A program made the position numbers and the translations under genes. A stretch of DNA of 64,000 nt, from contig JAJDEN010000008.1 of assembly GCA_029259775.1 (NCBI GenBank), positions 248,001-312,000 of the forward strand, given 5' to 3'. This document shows positions 1 to 9,105 of this stretch, piece after piece. Position 1 is the first letter of the stretch, and each line of letters opens with the position of its first letter. The notes below the pieces were generated by a model. The model was not told the origin of the DNA and did not search any database. It worked only from the letters and a program-made list of their open reading frames with translations. Source of the stretch: Planctomycetota bacterium. GTDB taxonomy: Bacteria > Planctomycetota > PLA2 > JAEUHO01.

Positions 1-1
1 G

Positions 2-2065
2 GCCGTGTTGCTGGGCAAACACGAGGGGCAGGCGTACGTCCGCTCACGTCGGGCGGAGATCGCGGACCTCGCTCGGCGCATGGCCTTCCGCGTGCGGGTG
101 AAGCAGCCGGACCCGAAGACGCTCGTCAGCGGCAGGCTCCTCAAGTGGAAGGCGACGACGGGCCAGATCAAGATCCACTACAAGCTGAAGACCTGCGGCG
201 ACCTCGAGAAGTCGAAGAAGAGCGCCTTCTACTACTTCCCGTCCCCCGTGCGCGGTCCCTGCAAGCTCGAGATCCGCGGCAGGAGCTACGCACGGAAGAC
301 GGAGGACTCGCCGCGGATCATCTTCGGTGGGGACAAGAGCGCGGCGAGTGGCCAGGAGGTGAGTTGGCAGGTCACCTTCGGCGTGCCGCCCTACACCAAG
401 GGATCCAACGAGGTCTGGCTCCCGGCGTCGATGTCCCGCTATGACGGCGACGAGAAGACGCCCTTGTTCGAGAAGGAGATCACGCCGGCGAAGTCCGGCA
501 AGCCCTACAAGCTGACGCTCACGGTGACACGCAGCAGTATCGTGCCTGCGATCAACGGCAAGGTCCTTGGCAGGGCCAAGAAGCCGAAGGATGTCTACGG
601 GAGTATCGGGTTCGCGTCGAAGGGCTGGACCGACGTGATCTTCTCCGGTGAGATCGAGCCTTCCTGGATGCAGGCGAAGATCGACAGGGTGGTGCAGAAG
701 CAGCGCGAGGCCTTCGACAAGTCCTACGATCCGAAGGCTTCCCTCCCGGCGTGGCTCTTCAAGGCGCCCAAGGTCAAGCCGACCGAGGCGGGGGAGGCCC
801 CGCGGGGCGACAGCCCCAGCCGTGGACTCCCTGCCGAACTCGAGCCGAAGCACCTGCGGGATCTCCTGCACGTCTACGAGGCCCTGCGGCAGGAAGACTA
901 TGGCGAGGGCCACGACACGTTGAAGCGCATGCGCGGACGCGGGGCGCCGGCGTCGGTTTGTGCCTTCATCGCGGCGACGCTCCACGAGACAGCCGGCGAG
1001 ACGTCCCAGGCGCTCACGGCGATCCGGGAGTGTACGAAGGAGGCCCCGAAATTCCTCCTGGGCTGGGTCCTGAAAGGCACCCTCCTACGGCGCCTGGGCC
1101 GGCGTGAAGCCGCCGCGGCTGCCTTCGTGGAGGGCCTGCGGCACAACGCCGGCAGCGTGGAGGGCTACGAGATGGCGTCGCTGAGCATGCTGCACGCCGG
1201 CGACCTGGCTGCGGCGCGCACGTTCACGCGCGAGGCCGCTGGCAGGGGGCTCTCCTCCAAGAGGCTGTCCCAGCTCAGCGGCGTCCTGGTGAAGGCGGAG
1301 AACGGTCCGATATTCAGCCGCAGGTTCGAGCACAAGTCGCGCAACTATCACGTGATTTCGGACATGAGCAAGAAGATGTGCGTCGAGGCATCCAGGATCC
1401 TCGAGACGTCGTTCACGTCCTATCGCGTCAACTTTGGCTGGGTCAGTCGCGACAAGACCCGCTTGTTCAAGGTCTACCTGTTCGGGGGTCGTGCCGGCTT
1501 CATGAACTACCAGAAGGACCTCACGGGACTCATGGGGCGTCCGGCCGAGAGTGCGGCAGGGCTCTACAGCGGCTTGCTCAAGCAGTTGCTGATCTGGAAC
1601 CTCCCGACGCGCGAAGAGATGATCAAGACCATCCGGCACGAGGGCTTCCACCAGTACTTGGACAGGATCATGCCCGATCCGCCGACCTGGCTCAACGAGG
1701 GCCTGGCGGTGTACCACGAGCACGTGACGACCAAGAGCGGCAGCCTGGTCTACGGCCAGCGCATCAGCGACTACATCGAGTTGCTGGGCAAACGCGGCCT
1801 CGTCCCGCTCAAGGACTTCCTCTTCCAGCCCTATCGGAAGTTCTACGAAGGCGGCCACAAGAGCTACGCGCAGGCTTGGGCGTTCCTGCACATGCTCAAG
1901 CATGGAGAGGTGAAGCGGAAGGCGCTCTTCAAGGCCCTGGTGGATGACTTCCAGACGGACGCTGCGCCGCTGGACGTACTGCGACGTGCGTTCCCCGCCG
2001 ACCTCCTCGTCACCCTCGACAAGGAACTCGAGGCGCACCTCGCGAAATTGGTCGAGAGCAAGTAG
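2..2065 (+). CDS. DUF1570-type HExxH protein with TPR-like segment (5' end outside window)
   Basis: The frame is open to the left edge, so the N-terminus, including any signal peptide, is probably missing. Counting from the GTG at position 5, residues about 95-220 look like a beta-sandwich of the DUF1080/LamG kind, and about 290-430 are TPR-like helices. The C-terminal third holds HEGFH (545-549) followed by NEG with Glu565, the gluzincin zinc layout (HExxH plus a downstream Glu) seen in DUF1570 proteins of Planctomycetota. A zinc peptidase-like role at the cell envelope is likely, but the substrate is unknown. The last gene of the window has the same kind of domains in a different order. The stop is TAG. 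The next gene is convergent. Confidence 0.8.
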   Translation, partial: AVLLGKHEGQAYVRSRRAEIADLARRMAFRVRVKQPDPKTLVSGRLLKWKATTGQIKIHYKLKTCGDLEKSKKSAFYYFPSPVRGPCKLEIRGRSYARKTEDSPRIIFGGDKSAASGQEVSWQVTFGVPPYTKGSNEVWLPASMSRYDGDEKTPLFEKEITPAKSGKPYKLTLTVTRSSIVPAINGKVLGRAKKPKDVYGSIGFASKGWTDVIFSGEIEPSWMQAKIDRVVQKQREAFDKSYDPKASLPAWLFKAPKVKPTEAGEAPRGDSPSRGLPAELEPKHLRDLLHVYEALRQEDYGEGHDTLKRMRGRGAPASVCAFIAATLHETAGETSQALTAIRECTKEAPKFLLGWVLKGTLLRRLGRREAAAAAFVEGLRHNAGSVEGYEMASLSMLHAGDLAAARTFTREAAGRGLSSKRLSQLSGVLVKAENGPIFSRRFEHKSRNYHVISDMSKKMCVEASRILETSFTSYRVNFGWVSRDKTRLFKVYLFGGRAGFMNYQKDLTGLMGRPAESAAGLYSGLLKQLLIWNLPTREEMIKTIRHEGFHQYLDRIMPDPPTWLNEGLAVYHEHVTTKSGSLVYGQRISDYIELLGKRGLVPLKDFLFQPYRKFYEGGHKSYAQAWAFLHMLKHGEVKRKALFKALVDDFQTDAAPLDVLRRAFPADLLVTLDKELEAHLAKLVESK

Positions 2066-2096
2066 CGCCCCGCGCCGAGCTACGGCCTGAAGACGC

Positions 2097-2237
2097 TACG
2101 TGGCGAGCCGGGCGAGACCGAAGCGCGGGCGAGGAGGCGGTGCTGAACCCACCGGGGACGAGCCCGCGTGACGAGATTCGGTCACGAAGACGAGCGAGGG
2201 CCGCGCGACCTGCGCCCGTTCATGCAACAGGCTCCTA
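2097..2237 (-). repeat. Probable decayed copy of the 178-bp inverted-repeat element
   Basis: On the minus strand this stretch begins TAGGAGCCTGT, like the two intact copies at 50403 and 56069. It also shares the internal word GAGACCGAAGCG and nearby G-rich blocks with them. The far inverted repeat is not recognisable, so this is a diverged or truncated relative. As in the intact copies, the terminal TAG is the stop codon of the adjacent gene (2235-3248). Confidence 0.45.
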
Positions 2238-3248
2238 GACCAGAGGCAGCCGCAGGCCCAGGATGACGCCCTCATCCGTGGGCTTGGCGACCAGGCGGCC
2301 GCCATGGTTGCGTGCGACGGCGTCGGCCAGGGCGAGCCCCGGGTAGACCTCGCGCGTGTCGTCGCGATTGAGCAGCACGGCCCCGCGCAGGGCCTCGATG
2401 GCCTCCGCGTCGAGGTCGACGGCGTCTGTCCGCACGGCGGCTTCGACGGCTGTGGGACGATCGCCTCCGAGCACCCGAACCCGGGCTTCGACAGCCGCCG
2501 GGCGCTCGCTGGCACGCGCCGCCAGGAGGTGCAGCAACGCGTCGAACGCTACCCCGGCCTGGCTCGTGTCGACGGGCACCGGCGGGCCGTCGTCGGGCGC
2601 GTCGCCAACCGCCTCGACATCGCCCCGGTGGCGCGCGGCCTCCAGGCTTGCGCGCAGCGCGGGGCCGAGCGGCTCATGACTCGTCTGCGGTTTCCGCAGC
2701 AGCCCGAAGCGGCCCAGGATGCGCATCACGCTCTGGATGCGCCCCACCTCCTGGCTGAGCGCGTCCCGCGTCTCGACGCTGACATCGGCGCTCTCGCCGA
2801 GCAGCGCCAGGATCTGCAGCGGGTTGTTGATCGCGTGGGCGACCTCGCCGGAGAGCCGGCCGAGGGCGCGCGCCATGTCTTCGTCCGGCTCGTCCTCGAG
2901 GCGCGCGAGCAGCGCCTTGGCAACCGTGGCCAGCTCCGCCGGATAAAAGGGCTCGAGCACGTACGCATCGGCGCCGGCCTGCAGGGCATCGAGCGCCGCG
3001 CCGCGGCGTCCCTCGGGTACGAGCAGCAGGATCCGCGTGGTCGGGGAGCGGCTCTTGACCGCCTTCAGGAAGGCCGTGTCGCGCCGACGGAAGCCGGCCA
3101 GGGTGAGCACGACGAGGTCCGTCGGCCGCTCCACGAAGCGCGCCGTGCCCTCGTAGGGCTCGCGCGCCCCGCGTACACGGCAGCCCGCCCCGCGGAGCGC
3201 CTCGGCGGCGGAGGCCCGGGCCGGGCCGGGGCGCATCACCAGCAGCAC
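2235..3248 (-). CDS. Receiver-histidine kinase fusion with degenerate active sites
   Basis: This 337-aa protein starts at GTG. Residues 1-115 have the spacing of a response-regulator receiver, but its key residues are gone: no acidic pair in strand 1 (LLVMRPG), Thr49 where the phosphorylated Asp should be (DLVVLTL), and Glu99 where the conserved Lys should be (YVLEPF). Residues 130-180 are a HisKA-like helix pair with a good H-box (SGEVAHAINNP, His138). The C-terminal ATPase-like part keeps a G2-like YPGLALADAV, but the N-box Asn and the DxGxG motif are not visible. No membrane segment is seen, so it is cytosolic. It is divergent from an NtrC-type activator and is plausibly its partner, perhaps as a phosphotransfer or scaffold protein rather than an active kinase. 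Confidence 0.75.
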   Translation of the reverse strand: MLLVMRPGPARASAAEALRGAGCRVRGAREPYEGTARFVERPTDLVVLTLAGFRRRDTAFLKAVKSRSPTTRILLLVPEGRRGAALDALQAGADAYVLEPFYPAELATVAKALLARLEDEPDEDMARALGRLSGEVAHAINNPLQILALLGESADVSVETRDALSQEVGRIQSVMRILGRFGLLRKPQTSHEPLGPALRASLEAARHRGDVEAVGDAPDDGPPVPVDTSQAGVAFDALLHLLAARASERPAAVEARVRVLGGDRPTAVEAAVRTDAVDLDAEAIEALRGAVLLNRDDTREVYPGLALADAVARNHGGRLVAKPTDEGVILGLRLPLV

Positions 3249-3474
3249 CGTCGGGCGGCCGGAGGCAGAGGGGTTGGTCGTCGAGCCCAGGGCAGATCCT
3301 CGCTTCCCCTCATCATCGACCCGCCGGGGGACCAGACTCTGCCTGAAAACACCAGGTGCCGACCCGGCCGGCAGGGGAAGCGGGCTCCCTCAGCTCTCCA
3401 CCGCTACAATCCCGCCTCGGCGGCGAAGATGTCCGCCGAGGGCCATGCCGGCCCGGGCAAGGGAGGATGACCGC

Positions 3475-4830
3475 GTGCGCGTGCTGCTGGCTGATGACGA
3501 ACGCGCGATCGCGATCACCCTGGCGGACGACCTACGCCGGGAGGGGATCACGGTCGAGACGGCCTCCGACGGCACGGAGGCACGCTCGCTCTACGAGGGC
3601 GGGCGCTTCGACGTTGTGGTCACGGACCTCAACATGCCGGGCATCACCGGCCTCGAGCTCCTCGAGTTCATCAAGCGCGACCCCAACGCCGCCGAGGTCA
3701 TCATCATCACCGGCTATGGCACCATCGACTCGGCCGTGGACGCCATGCGCAAGGGTGCGTTCGACTACGTCCTGAAGCCCTTCAACAACGAGGAGATTCT
3801 CGAGAAGCTGCGCAAGATCCGCGAGTTCCGCCGCCTGCGGAGCGAGAACGTGGAGTTGCGCGAGGCCCTGGGCCGCGAGAAGGGGCTCCAGCAGCTCATC
3901 GGGCGTGCCCCGTCGATGATGAAGGTGATCGATCGCATCCGCACCGTCGCCGACCGCGATGCCCGCGTCCTCATCACAGGCGAGTCTGGCACGGGCAAGG
4001 AGCGCGTCGCCCGGGCGATCCACGACATCTCGCGCCGCAGCGACGAGGCGTTTGTCCCCTTGGCCTGCGCTGCGATCCCGAGCTCGTTGCTCGAGGACGA
4101 GATCTTCGGCCACGAGCGCGGCGCCTTCACCGACGCCAAGGAGCGCAAGGCCGGTCGCTTCGAGCGCGCCGACGGGGGGACGCTCTTCCTCGACGACATC
4201 GACGACATGCCGCTGGAGACGCAGGTCAAGCTGCTGCGCGTCGTCCAGGAGGGCGAGGTCGAGCCGCTGGGCAGCGAGAAGGCCTTCAAGGTGGACGTCC
4301 GCGTGATCGCGGCCACGAAGGTCGACCTGGCCGAGGCCGTCGAAGACGGCGAGTTCCGCGAGGACCTCTACTACCGCCTCAACGTCGTACCGGTCGACCT
4401 GCCGCCGCTGCGCGAGCGCGTCGAGGACATCCCGCTCCTCGCCGACCACTTCCTCAAGCGCTTCGAGGGCGAGGACCATGGCTTCGTGATCCCGCCTGAG
4501 GTCATGGCCGAGTTGTGCACCTACAGCTGGCGCGGCAACGTTCGCGAACTCGAGAACGCCATCGAGCGTGCGCTGGCCCTGGCCTCCTCCGACAAAGTGC
4601 TCACCCGCGAGCTCCTGCTCGAGGGACCGCTCCGCCGTCGGCGCAAGAGCGGCGACTCGGCCGAGGGCGGTCCTCTCGTCACGCTGCGTGAGGTCGTTCG
4701 TGACGGGGAGGCGAAGCACATTCGCCGCGTCCTCAAGGCGACCGAGGGGCACCGGGCCAATGCCGCCAAGGTCCTTGGCATCTCCCGCAAGAATCTATGG
4801 GAGAAGATGAAAGACTACCGCATCGAGTGA
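3475..4830 (+). CDS. NtrC-family sigma-54-dependent response regulator
   Basis: This 451-aa protein has three domains. The receiver (1-120) has the acidic pair D7/D8, phospho-acceptor D51 and K101, all intact. The AAA+ sigma-54 activator domain has Walker A GESGTGKE (169-176), GAFTDA (216-221) and Walker B FLDDID. The C-terminus is a Fis-type helix-turn-helix (ANAAKVLGISRKNLWEKM). The GTG at 3475 is chosen because GGGAGG lies 8 nt upstream and the protein then begins at receiver strand 1; an in-frame ATG at 3445 is the alternative. It should activate RpoN promoters when phosphorylated. It is divergent from the degenerate receiver-kinase at 2235-3248, its probable partner. A TACAAT -10-like hexamer lies at 3405-3410. 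Confidence 0.93.
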   Translation: MRVLLADDERAIAITLADDLRREGITVETASDGTEARSLYEGGRFDVVVTDLNMPGITGLELLEFIKRDPNAAEVIIITGYGTIDSAVDAMRKGAFDYVLKPFNNEEILEKLRKIREFRRLRSENVELREALGREKGLQQLIGRAPSMMKVIDRIRTVADRDARVLITGESGTGKERVARAIHDISRRSDEAFVPLACAAIPSSLLEDEIFGHERGAFTDAKERKAGRFERADGGTLFLDDIDDMPLETQVKLLRVVQEGEVEPLGSEKAFKVDVRVIAATKVDLAEAVEDGEFREDLYYRLNVVPVDLPPLRERVEDIPLLADHFLKRFEGEDHGFVIPPEVMAELCTYSWRGNVRELENAIERALALASSDKVLTRELLLEGPLRRRRKSGDSAEGGPLVTLREVVRDGEAKHIRRVLKATEGHRANAAKVLGISRKNLWEKMKDYRIE

Positions 4831-5034
4831 GATCGGTGGATGGGGTGGGCACGTGCGCCGCGCGGATGCTCGCCGGGACTTGCCGAGCGCTCCTCGCGTG
4901 GGGGGACCACGCGTCGTCGCCCACGGCCGCGTCCCGCCGTCGCCCCACGCACCGTCGGATGGGCACACCCCGGGTGTGGACGGCGCGCACGACTCGTTGC
5001 ACATCTGTGCCTGCGCAGACTCGAAGAGAGGAGA

Positions 5035-6741
5035 CTATCTCGTGCCGACCGCCTTGTAGATGCCGCCCGTGTCCCTGGCGAGACGTCGCAGGATGCTGCT
5101 GTTGTGCCCCGGGCCGATGCCGATCGTGTGCACCGTGACGTGATAGAGCTTGTTGGCCTCGATGAAGGCCTTGTACTGCTTCTCGAGTTCGTCACCGCCC
5201 AGCGGCTTGCCGTCCGCATTGGTGGGGGAGCCGTCCGAGAGCAGGAAGAACGTGTCCGCGCCCGTGCGCGGCTTCTTCTTGTCCTCGCCGATCGTGTCGG
5301 CGTACTCGAGCGCCTTCATGAGGGCCGCGAAGGTCTGCGTCGAGCCCTCGGGCCCGAGTTTCATGAACCAGTCCTTGGCCGCCTTCTTGTTGCCCTTGGA
5401 CGAGGCCGCCAGCTCGGGCGGCTTCTTCCAGACCTGGACGGCGCTGCTGTAGAAGACCACGCCGAAGTTCACGCCCTTGCTGATCTCGTCGACCGAGAGG
5501 GCGAGTTGGTTGCGCGCGACCTCCATCTTCGTGTCGCCGGCGACGGCCGCCCGCCCCTTGCTGCCCTTCCCTGCGCCTTCGTCCTCGCCACCACCCGTTG
5601 TGGGGGGCTTGGGTTCCTTCGCCTTCTTCTTGGCCTCGATCGACGCGTCACTCGCCTTCTCCTTCATGGACCCGGAGCGGTCGAGGATGAAGACGATGTG
5701 GTGCGACTCCGTCGGGATGCCGTAGAAGCGCACGCGTGTCCCGCCCGGGAGCGCTTCGCGCCGCCGGTTGTGGCGATCGGTCGACGCTTCGTCATTCGCC
5801 AGCCACGCGGCGCCTTCTTTCGACCACCAACGCTTCCACACGGCGGCGGAGCCCTCGAACGACTTGCCCGTGTACCAGTGCAACGCGTCGTCGATCTCGG
5901 AGGCGAGCTGATCCTTGTTCTTGGCCAAGGCGTCGATGAGCGGTTTCACGGCACGGTTGTCGTCCAGACCTCGCAGCGCCATGACGGCCGCGCGCCGGAC
6001 GGCGACCTCTTTCGCGCCGAGGGCGCGCACCAAGGGATCGAAGCCTTCGGAGACCTTGTGCTGGCCGAACCAGTTGAGCGTCAGGATCCGCAGCTTGCTG
6101 CGCTTGGCGTCGGCGGCCATGGCGAGCGCCGTCGAGAGGACGCGCTTCTTCGGCTGTTGGAGCAGGCCGCGCACGATGGAGACCTGCGCCTCTTCGCTGC
6201 GCTTGGCCTTCTGCACGCCCGGCAGCCCCTCGTCGATCAGGTAGGTGACGGCCTCCGCATTGCGGACGCGCTGGAAGCCCTCGCCCAGCGTGTAGCGCAC
6301 CGCGCTCTCGATGTCATGGGCGCGCTGCGCGGCCAGGAACTTGTTGCGGACCGCATCCCACCCGTTCTTGTCCTCCGGGCGCGTGGGCGGCATCTTCTTG
6401 TAGAAGCGCCGCATGAGCTTGTCGATCTTGTCGAAGCGCTCCTTCGTCTCGGCGAGCTCCTTCGCGATCGGCCCTTGCTGGAGCTTGAGGGAGCGCAGCG
6501 TCCACTGCACGAGCAACTCGCATGCGCGTCGGCTGTCGTCCCTGCCGAGCGTCTCCGCGGCCTTGATCTTCTCCGGCCGACGCCCGGGTTGACTCATCAG
6601 CCGGCGGGCTTGCTTGCGTGTCTTCTTCCAGGTCGCTTCGTCGAGCTCGGCGGCGCTGCCGCGCATGGGCAGCCCGCCGGTGGCGAACGTCACAGCGAGC
6701 AGGAGCAGACCGAGCACAAGGTGGGTCAAGCGGGGGATCAT
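5035..6741 (-). CDS. Secreted HEAT-repeat and von Willebrand factor A domain protein
   Basis: This 568-aa protein starts at an ATG preceded by GGAGG and has a clear signal peptide (about 1-34). The middle region (about 90-320) is helical with HEAT-like units such as EVAVRRAAVMALRGL. The C-terminal VWA domain has a complete MIDAS: DRSGS (Asp354), the Thr of GSTQT and the Asp of LLSDGSP. A Lys/Gly/Glu-rich insertion of about 45 residues directly follows the MIDAS strand. It probably binds protein partners through a divalent metal in the periplasm or at the surface. It diverges from the small DUF6504 gene; TACAAT lies on its strand at 6771-6766. Confidence 0.85.
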   Translation of the reverse strand: MIPRLTHLVLGLLLLAVTFATGGLPMRGSAAELDEATWKKTRKQARRLMSQPGRRPEKIKAAETLGRDDSRRACELLVQWTLRSLKLQQGPIAKELAETKERFDKIDKLMRRFYKKMPPTRPEDKNGWDAVRNKFLAAQRAHDIESAVRYTLGEGFQRVRNAEAVTYLIDEGLPGVQKAKRSEEAQVSIVRGLLQQPKKRVLSTALAMAADAKRSKLRILTLNWFGQHKVSEGFDPLVRALGAKEVAVRRAAVMALRGLDDNRAVKPLIDALAKNKDQLASEIDDALHWYTGKSFEGSAAVWKRWWSKEGAAWLANDEASTDRHNRRREALPGGTRVRFYGIPTESHHIVFILDRSGSMKEKASDASIEAKKKAKEPKPPTTGGGEDEGAGKGSKGRAAVAGDTKMEVARNQLALSVDEISKGVNFGVVFYSSAVQVWKKPPELAASSKGNKKAAKDWFMKLGPEGSTQTFAALMKALEYADTIGEDKKKPRTGADTFFLLSDGSPTNADGKPLGGDELEKQYKAFIEANKLYHVTVHTIGIGPGHNSSILRRLARDTGGIYKAVGTR

Positions 6742-6828
6742 CAGCGGGCCTCCGGGAGCCGCTCGATTGTAGTCGGCCCGGGCCGTAGGCTCAGCGGCCG
6801 AGGGGCGTTCCCCTCCGAGGTGCACCCC

Positions 6829-7140
6829 GTGAGCGATGCGCGGTCCGATCGCGAGCTGATCTCCGAGCCGATCGCCCCGGATCCCGCCTCGTATCTGGTG
6901 GCCGACGCGGCCGCCGGGGAGCCGCCCATGCCCGGTCGATTCACATGGCGGGGCCGGACGTATGAGCTGGCGACGGTCGAGCGCACCTGGAAGAGTACGA
7001 ACACCGGCGTCTACCACGTGGGCGACGTCTATCTGCGGCGTCATTGGGCGGACGTCGTGACGGCCTGCGGCGCGCGTCTGCGGCTCTACGGGGAGCGTGG
7101 GGCCAAGCCCGGGTGGTACCTCCACAGCCGCGCGCGGTAG
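6829..7140 (+). CDS. Small DUF6504-like protein
   Basis: This 103-aa protein starts at GTG 6829. The core FTWRGRTYELATVERTW, followed by VYHVGDVYLRRHW and a C-terminal GWYLHSR, resembles the DUF6504 family, a small beta-rich domain often found with translesion DNA synthesis (ImuA/ImuB/DnaE2) genes. No such genes are next to it here. The function is unknown. The upstream frame stays open for over 2 kb, but only this end has family-like sequence; the rest is antisense to the VWA gene. Family assignment is from memory of the pattern. Confidence 0.7.
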   Translation: MSDARSDRELISEPIAPDPASYLVADAAAGEPPMPGRFTWRGRTYELATVERTWKSTNTGVYHVGDVYLRRHWADVVTACGARLRLYGERGAKPGWYLHSRAR

Positions 7141-7235
7141 GGCGCTCCGAGCATTTGCCCTCAAGGCCGGCGCGTGATTCCGCCGAAAGGACGTGAACCG
7201 ACTCGTCCACGGGGGGTGAGTAGGGGAGGGTCACA

Positions 7236-8336
7236 GTGCGCCAAGCACCCGGAGCCTGGATCGCCGTGGCCCTGGGTTTCCTGCTCCTGGCGAGCGGCGT
7301 CGAGGCGGCGAACGGTCTCGAAGGCGACGGGTTCCGCATGGGCGTGCCCGCCGGGTTCGTACGTCTCGCTGCGCGCGACGCGCTCGAGCACGCCTCCGAC
7401 GGCTTGGACTTCACGGCCGGTCTCTCGATCGAGCGCGAGCCCGAGCTGCACGTGTTCCGCAAGGGCCGCGAACGGCGTCCGGATGCCCTGCTGTTCGTCA
7501 TGCGCGTCCGCCTCGTCGATCGCACCGGCATGGCCACGACGCGTGATCTGCAGCGGTACATGCTCGATCGGTTGCACGTCTCCGACGACGACTTCGAGCA
7601 GCTCGTCGCTTCGGACGCCGTGACACTCACACCGAGGATCCACGACGGCTACGACGCGCTCCACATGTCGCACGGAGGCGTTCGTGGTCCCATGGAGCTG
7701 ATGGACGAGCCCGCCACGCGTGCTCTTACCGTCCTCGGTGAAGACACCTTGCTGGTCGTCTTGCTGCACGTGACCGATGACGAGGCCGTCCCCGTCGAAT
7801 CCGCGTGGCAGGCCGTCGCCGGCTCGCTCGTCGTCGATCCGCCGGGTGCCTTCGCGCGCTCGGCCTTGCTCTACGGCGGCTTCAGCCTGGTGGGCTTGAT
7901 CCTCTGCGTGCTCCTGCTGCGCCTTCTCGGCAGGCGGCGTCTTGCGCGCGATCCGGTGTGGAATGGCGGTCAGCTTGCGAGCGGCGAGTCCAGCTGGGGG
8001 CATTCCGTCCTCGCTCCGCCTCTTCATCCTGCGGGCGGCCGCCCGATGGGCGGAGGGAGCGGCGCATCGATGCCGCTTCGGCATCCTGAGCCGACGCCCG
8101 AACCGGAGACGGCGCACGTACCCGCACCGATAGCCCCTCCGCAGCGCGCCCCGACGCCTTCCACCCGGTTGCAGCCCGCCGTGCGCGCGGCTCCGACGCC
8201 CGCCGTAACGCCCGCCGCGTCCGTCGCAAGCCCGGCCCCCGTCGTAGCTGCGCCCGCGGCACGGTCCGCTACGGCCCCGACCGCCAAGGCCGGACTCAAG
8301 CGCACGCTGCCCAAGGGTGGCCGCTACTCCTCGTAG
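7236..8336 (+). CDS. Membrane-anchored protein with signal peptide and Pro/Ala-rich tail, function unknown
   Basis: This 366-aa protein starts at GTG with a GGGAGGG ribosome-binding site 7 nt upstream. Residues 1-25 are a signal peptide cleaved near VEAA. Residues 26-205 form an exported alpha/beta domain (EGDGFRMGVPAGFVRL...) that I do not recognise. One transmembrane helix follows (about 207-230), then a cytosolic tail rich in Pro, Ala and Thr that ends in basic residues. The layout suggests an envelope sensor or tether. It lies between the DUF6504 gene and the Cys-Lys repeat lipoprotein on the same strand. Confidence 0.75.
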   Translation: MRQAPGAWIAVALGFLLLASGVEAANGLEGDGFRMGVPAGFVRLAARDALEHASDGLDFTAGLSIEREPELHVFRKGRERRPDALLFVMRVRLVDRTGMATTRDLQRYMLDRLHVSDDDFEQLVASDAVTLTPRIHDGYDALHMSHGGVRGPMELMDEPATRALTVLGEDTLLVVLLHVTDDEAVPVESAWQAVAGSLVVDPPGAFARSALLYGGFSLVGLILCVLLLRLLGRRRLARDPVWNGGQLASGESSWGHSVLAPPLHPAGGRPMGGGSGASMPLRHPEPTPEPETAHVPAPIAPPQRAPTPSTRLQPAVRAAPTPAVTPAASVASPAPVVAAPAARSATAPTAKAGLKRTLPKGGRYSS

Positions 8337-8416
8337 CCGGCGCAGCCTGCGCTATGCTGGAGCCTTCGGCGTGCCCCATGCGCGGGGCCGCTTCGTCCCC
8401 CACGAGGAGTGCCCCG

Positions 8417-9010
8417 ATGCGCAACGTGAAGCCTTTCTTCTTGGTCGCCTTCCTGGCCCTGGGTCTTGCCCTGGCCGCCTGCGGCGACAGCCCCGCCAAG
8501 ACCGACTCGTCGTCGACGCCCTCCAGCGAGAAGCCGACGGACGGTGACGGCGGAGCTCCGATGGCCGACGGCAGTGTGTCCCCCGGGAGTGCCGCCTCGA
8601 CCGGTGACGCCGGCACGACCGGCGACAGCACGGCGAGCGGCGCCTGCTGCAAGAAGGATGGCGCCGCGAGCGCGTGCTGCAAGAAGGAGGGCGCCGAGGG
8701 TGCCTGCTGCAAGAAGACCGGCGCCGACGCAGCGTGCTCCAAAGAGGGCGGTGCGTGCAAGGAAGGCTCGGCCTGCTGCAAGAAGGACGGCGCCGAGGGT
8801 GCCTGCTGCAAGAAGGATGGCGCCTCCGCCGCGACCGGCGACGCCGGTACCGCTGGTGACGCCGCCTGTGTCTGCGCCAAGGGCAAGGCCGGCGACGCCG
8901 TCTGGTGCGACAAGTGCGACAAGGGCTACGTCGATGGCAAGTCCGTCTGCTGCTCGGGCTGCGTCAAGAAGGCGCTCGCCAAGCAGAAGGCTGCCGACGG
9001 CACCAACTAG
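8417..9010 (+). CDS. Lipoprotein with ACCKK(D/E)GA repeats and a cysteine-rich C-terminus
   Basis: This 197-aa protein starts at ATG 8417 after a GAGG site. The signal peptide ends in the lipobox LALAAC. Thr/Ser/Asp-rich sequence follows, then at least five copies of an octamer-like unit CCKK(D/E)GA, with a variant CSKEGGACKEGS in the middle. A compact C-terminal module has the pattern CVC...WCDKC...VCCSGC. The density of vicinal Cys next to Lys suggests metal binding, as in metallothioneins, or thiol redox at the outer envelope; this is inference. The gene has a -10-like TATGCT at 8353-8358 and a strong terminator just after the stop, so it is probably monocistronic. Confidence 0.82.
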   Translation: MRNVKPFFLVAFLALGLALAACGDSPAKTDSSSTPSSEKPTDGDGGAPMADGSVSPGSAASTGDAGTTGDSTASGACCKKDGAASACCKKEGAEGACCKKTGADAACSKEGGACKEGSACCKKDGAEGACCKKDGASAATGDAGTAGDAACVCAKGKAGDAVWCDKCDKGYVDGKSVCCSGCVKKALAKQKAADGTN

Positions 9011-9030
9011 CCCCTAGCTGGATCGTCTCA

Positions 9031-9072
9031 CGCGGCGCGCCGGGATCGTCCCGGCGCGCCGCGTCTCGTTTT
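9031..9072 (+). terminator. Rho-independent terminator of the Cys-Lys lipoprotein gene
   Basis: A perfect 15-bp stem (9031-9045 with 9049-9063) closes on a 3-nt TCG loop and is followed by TCTCGTTTT. It lies 20 nt after the TAG of the lipoprotein gene and before the convergent SMP-30 gene. Confidence 0.9.
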
Positions 9073-9105
9073 GGACGGCGGGCGGCCGGGCCGCACCCTC
9101 AGGAG

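Noticed and set aside
4840-6828. A plus-strand reading frame about 660 codons long across the VWA gene
   Set aside because: It is the mirror of a convincing minus-strand gene with signal peptide and MIDAS; its composition (Arg, Leu, Gly, Ala runs) is that of an antisense frame in GC-rich DNA. Only its last 103 codons look like a real protein.
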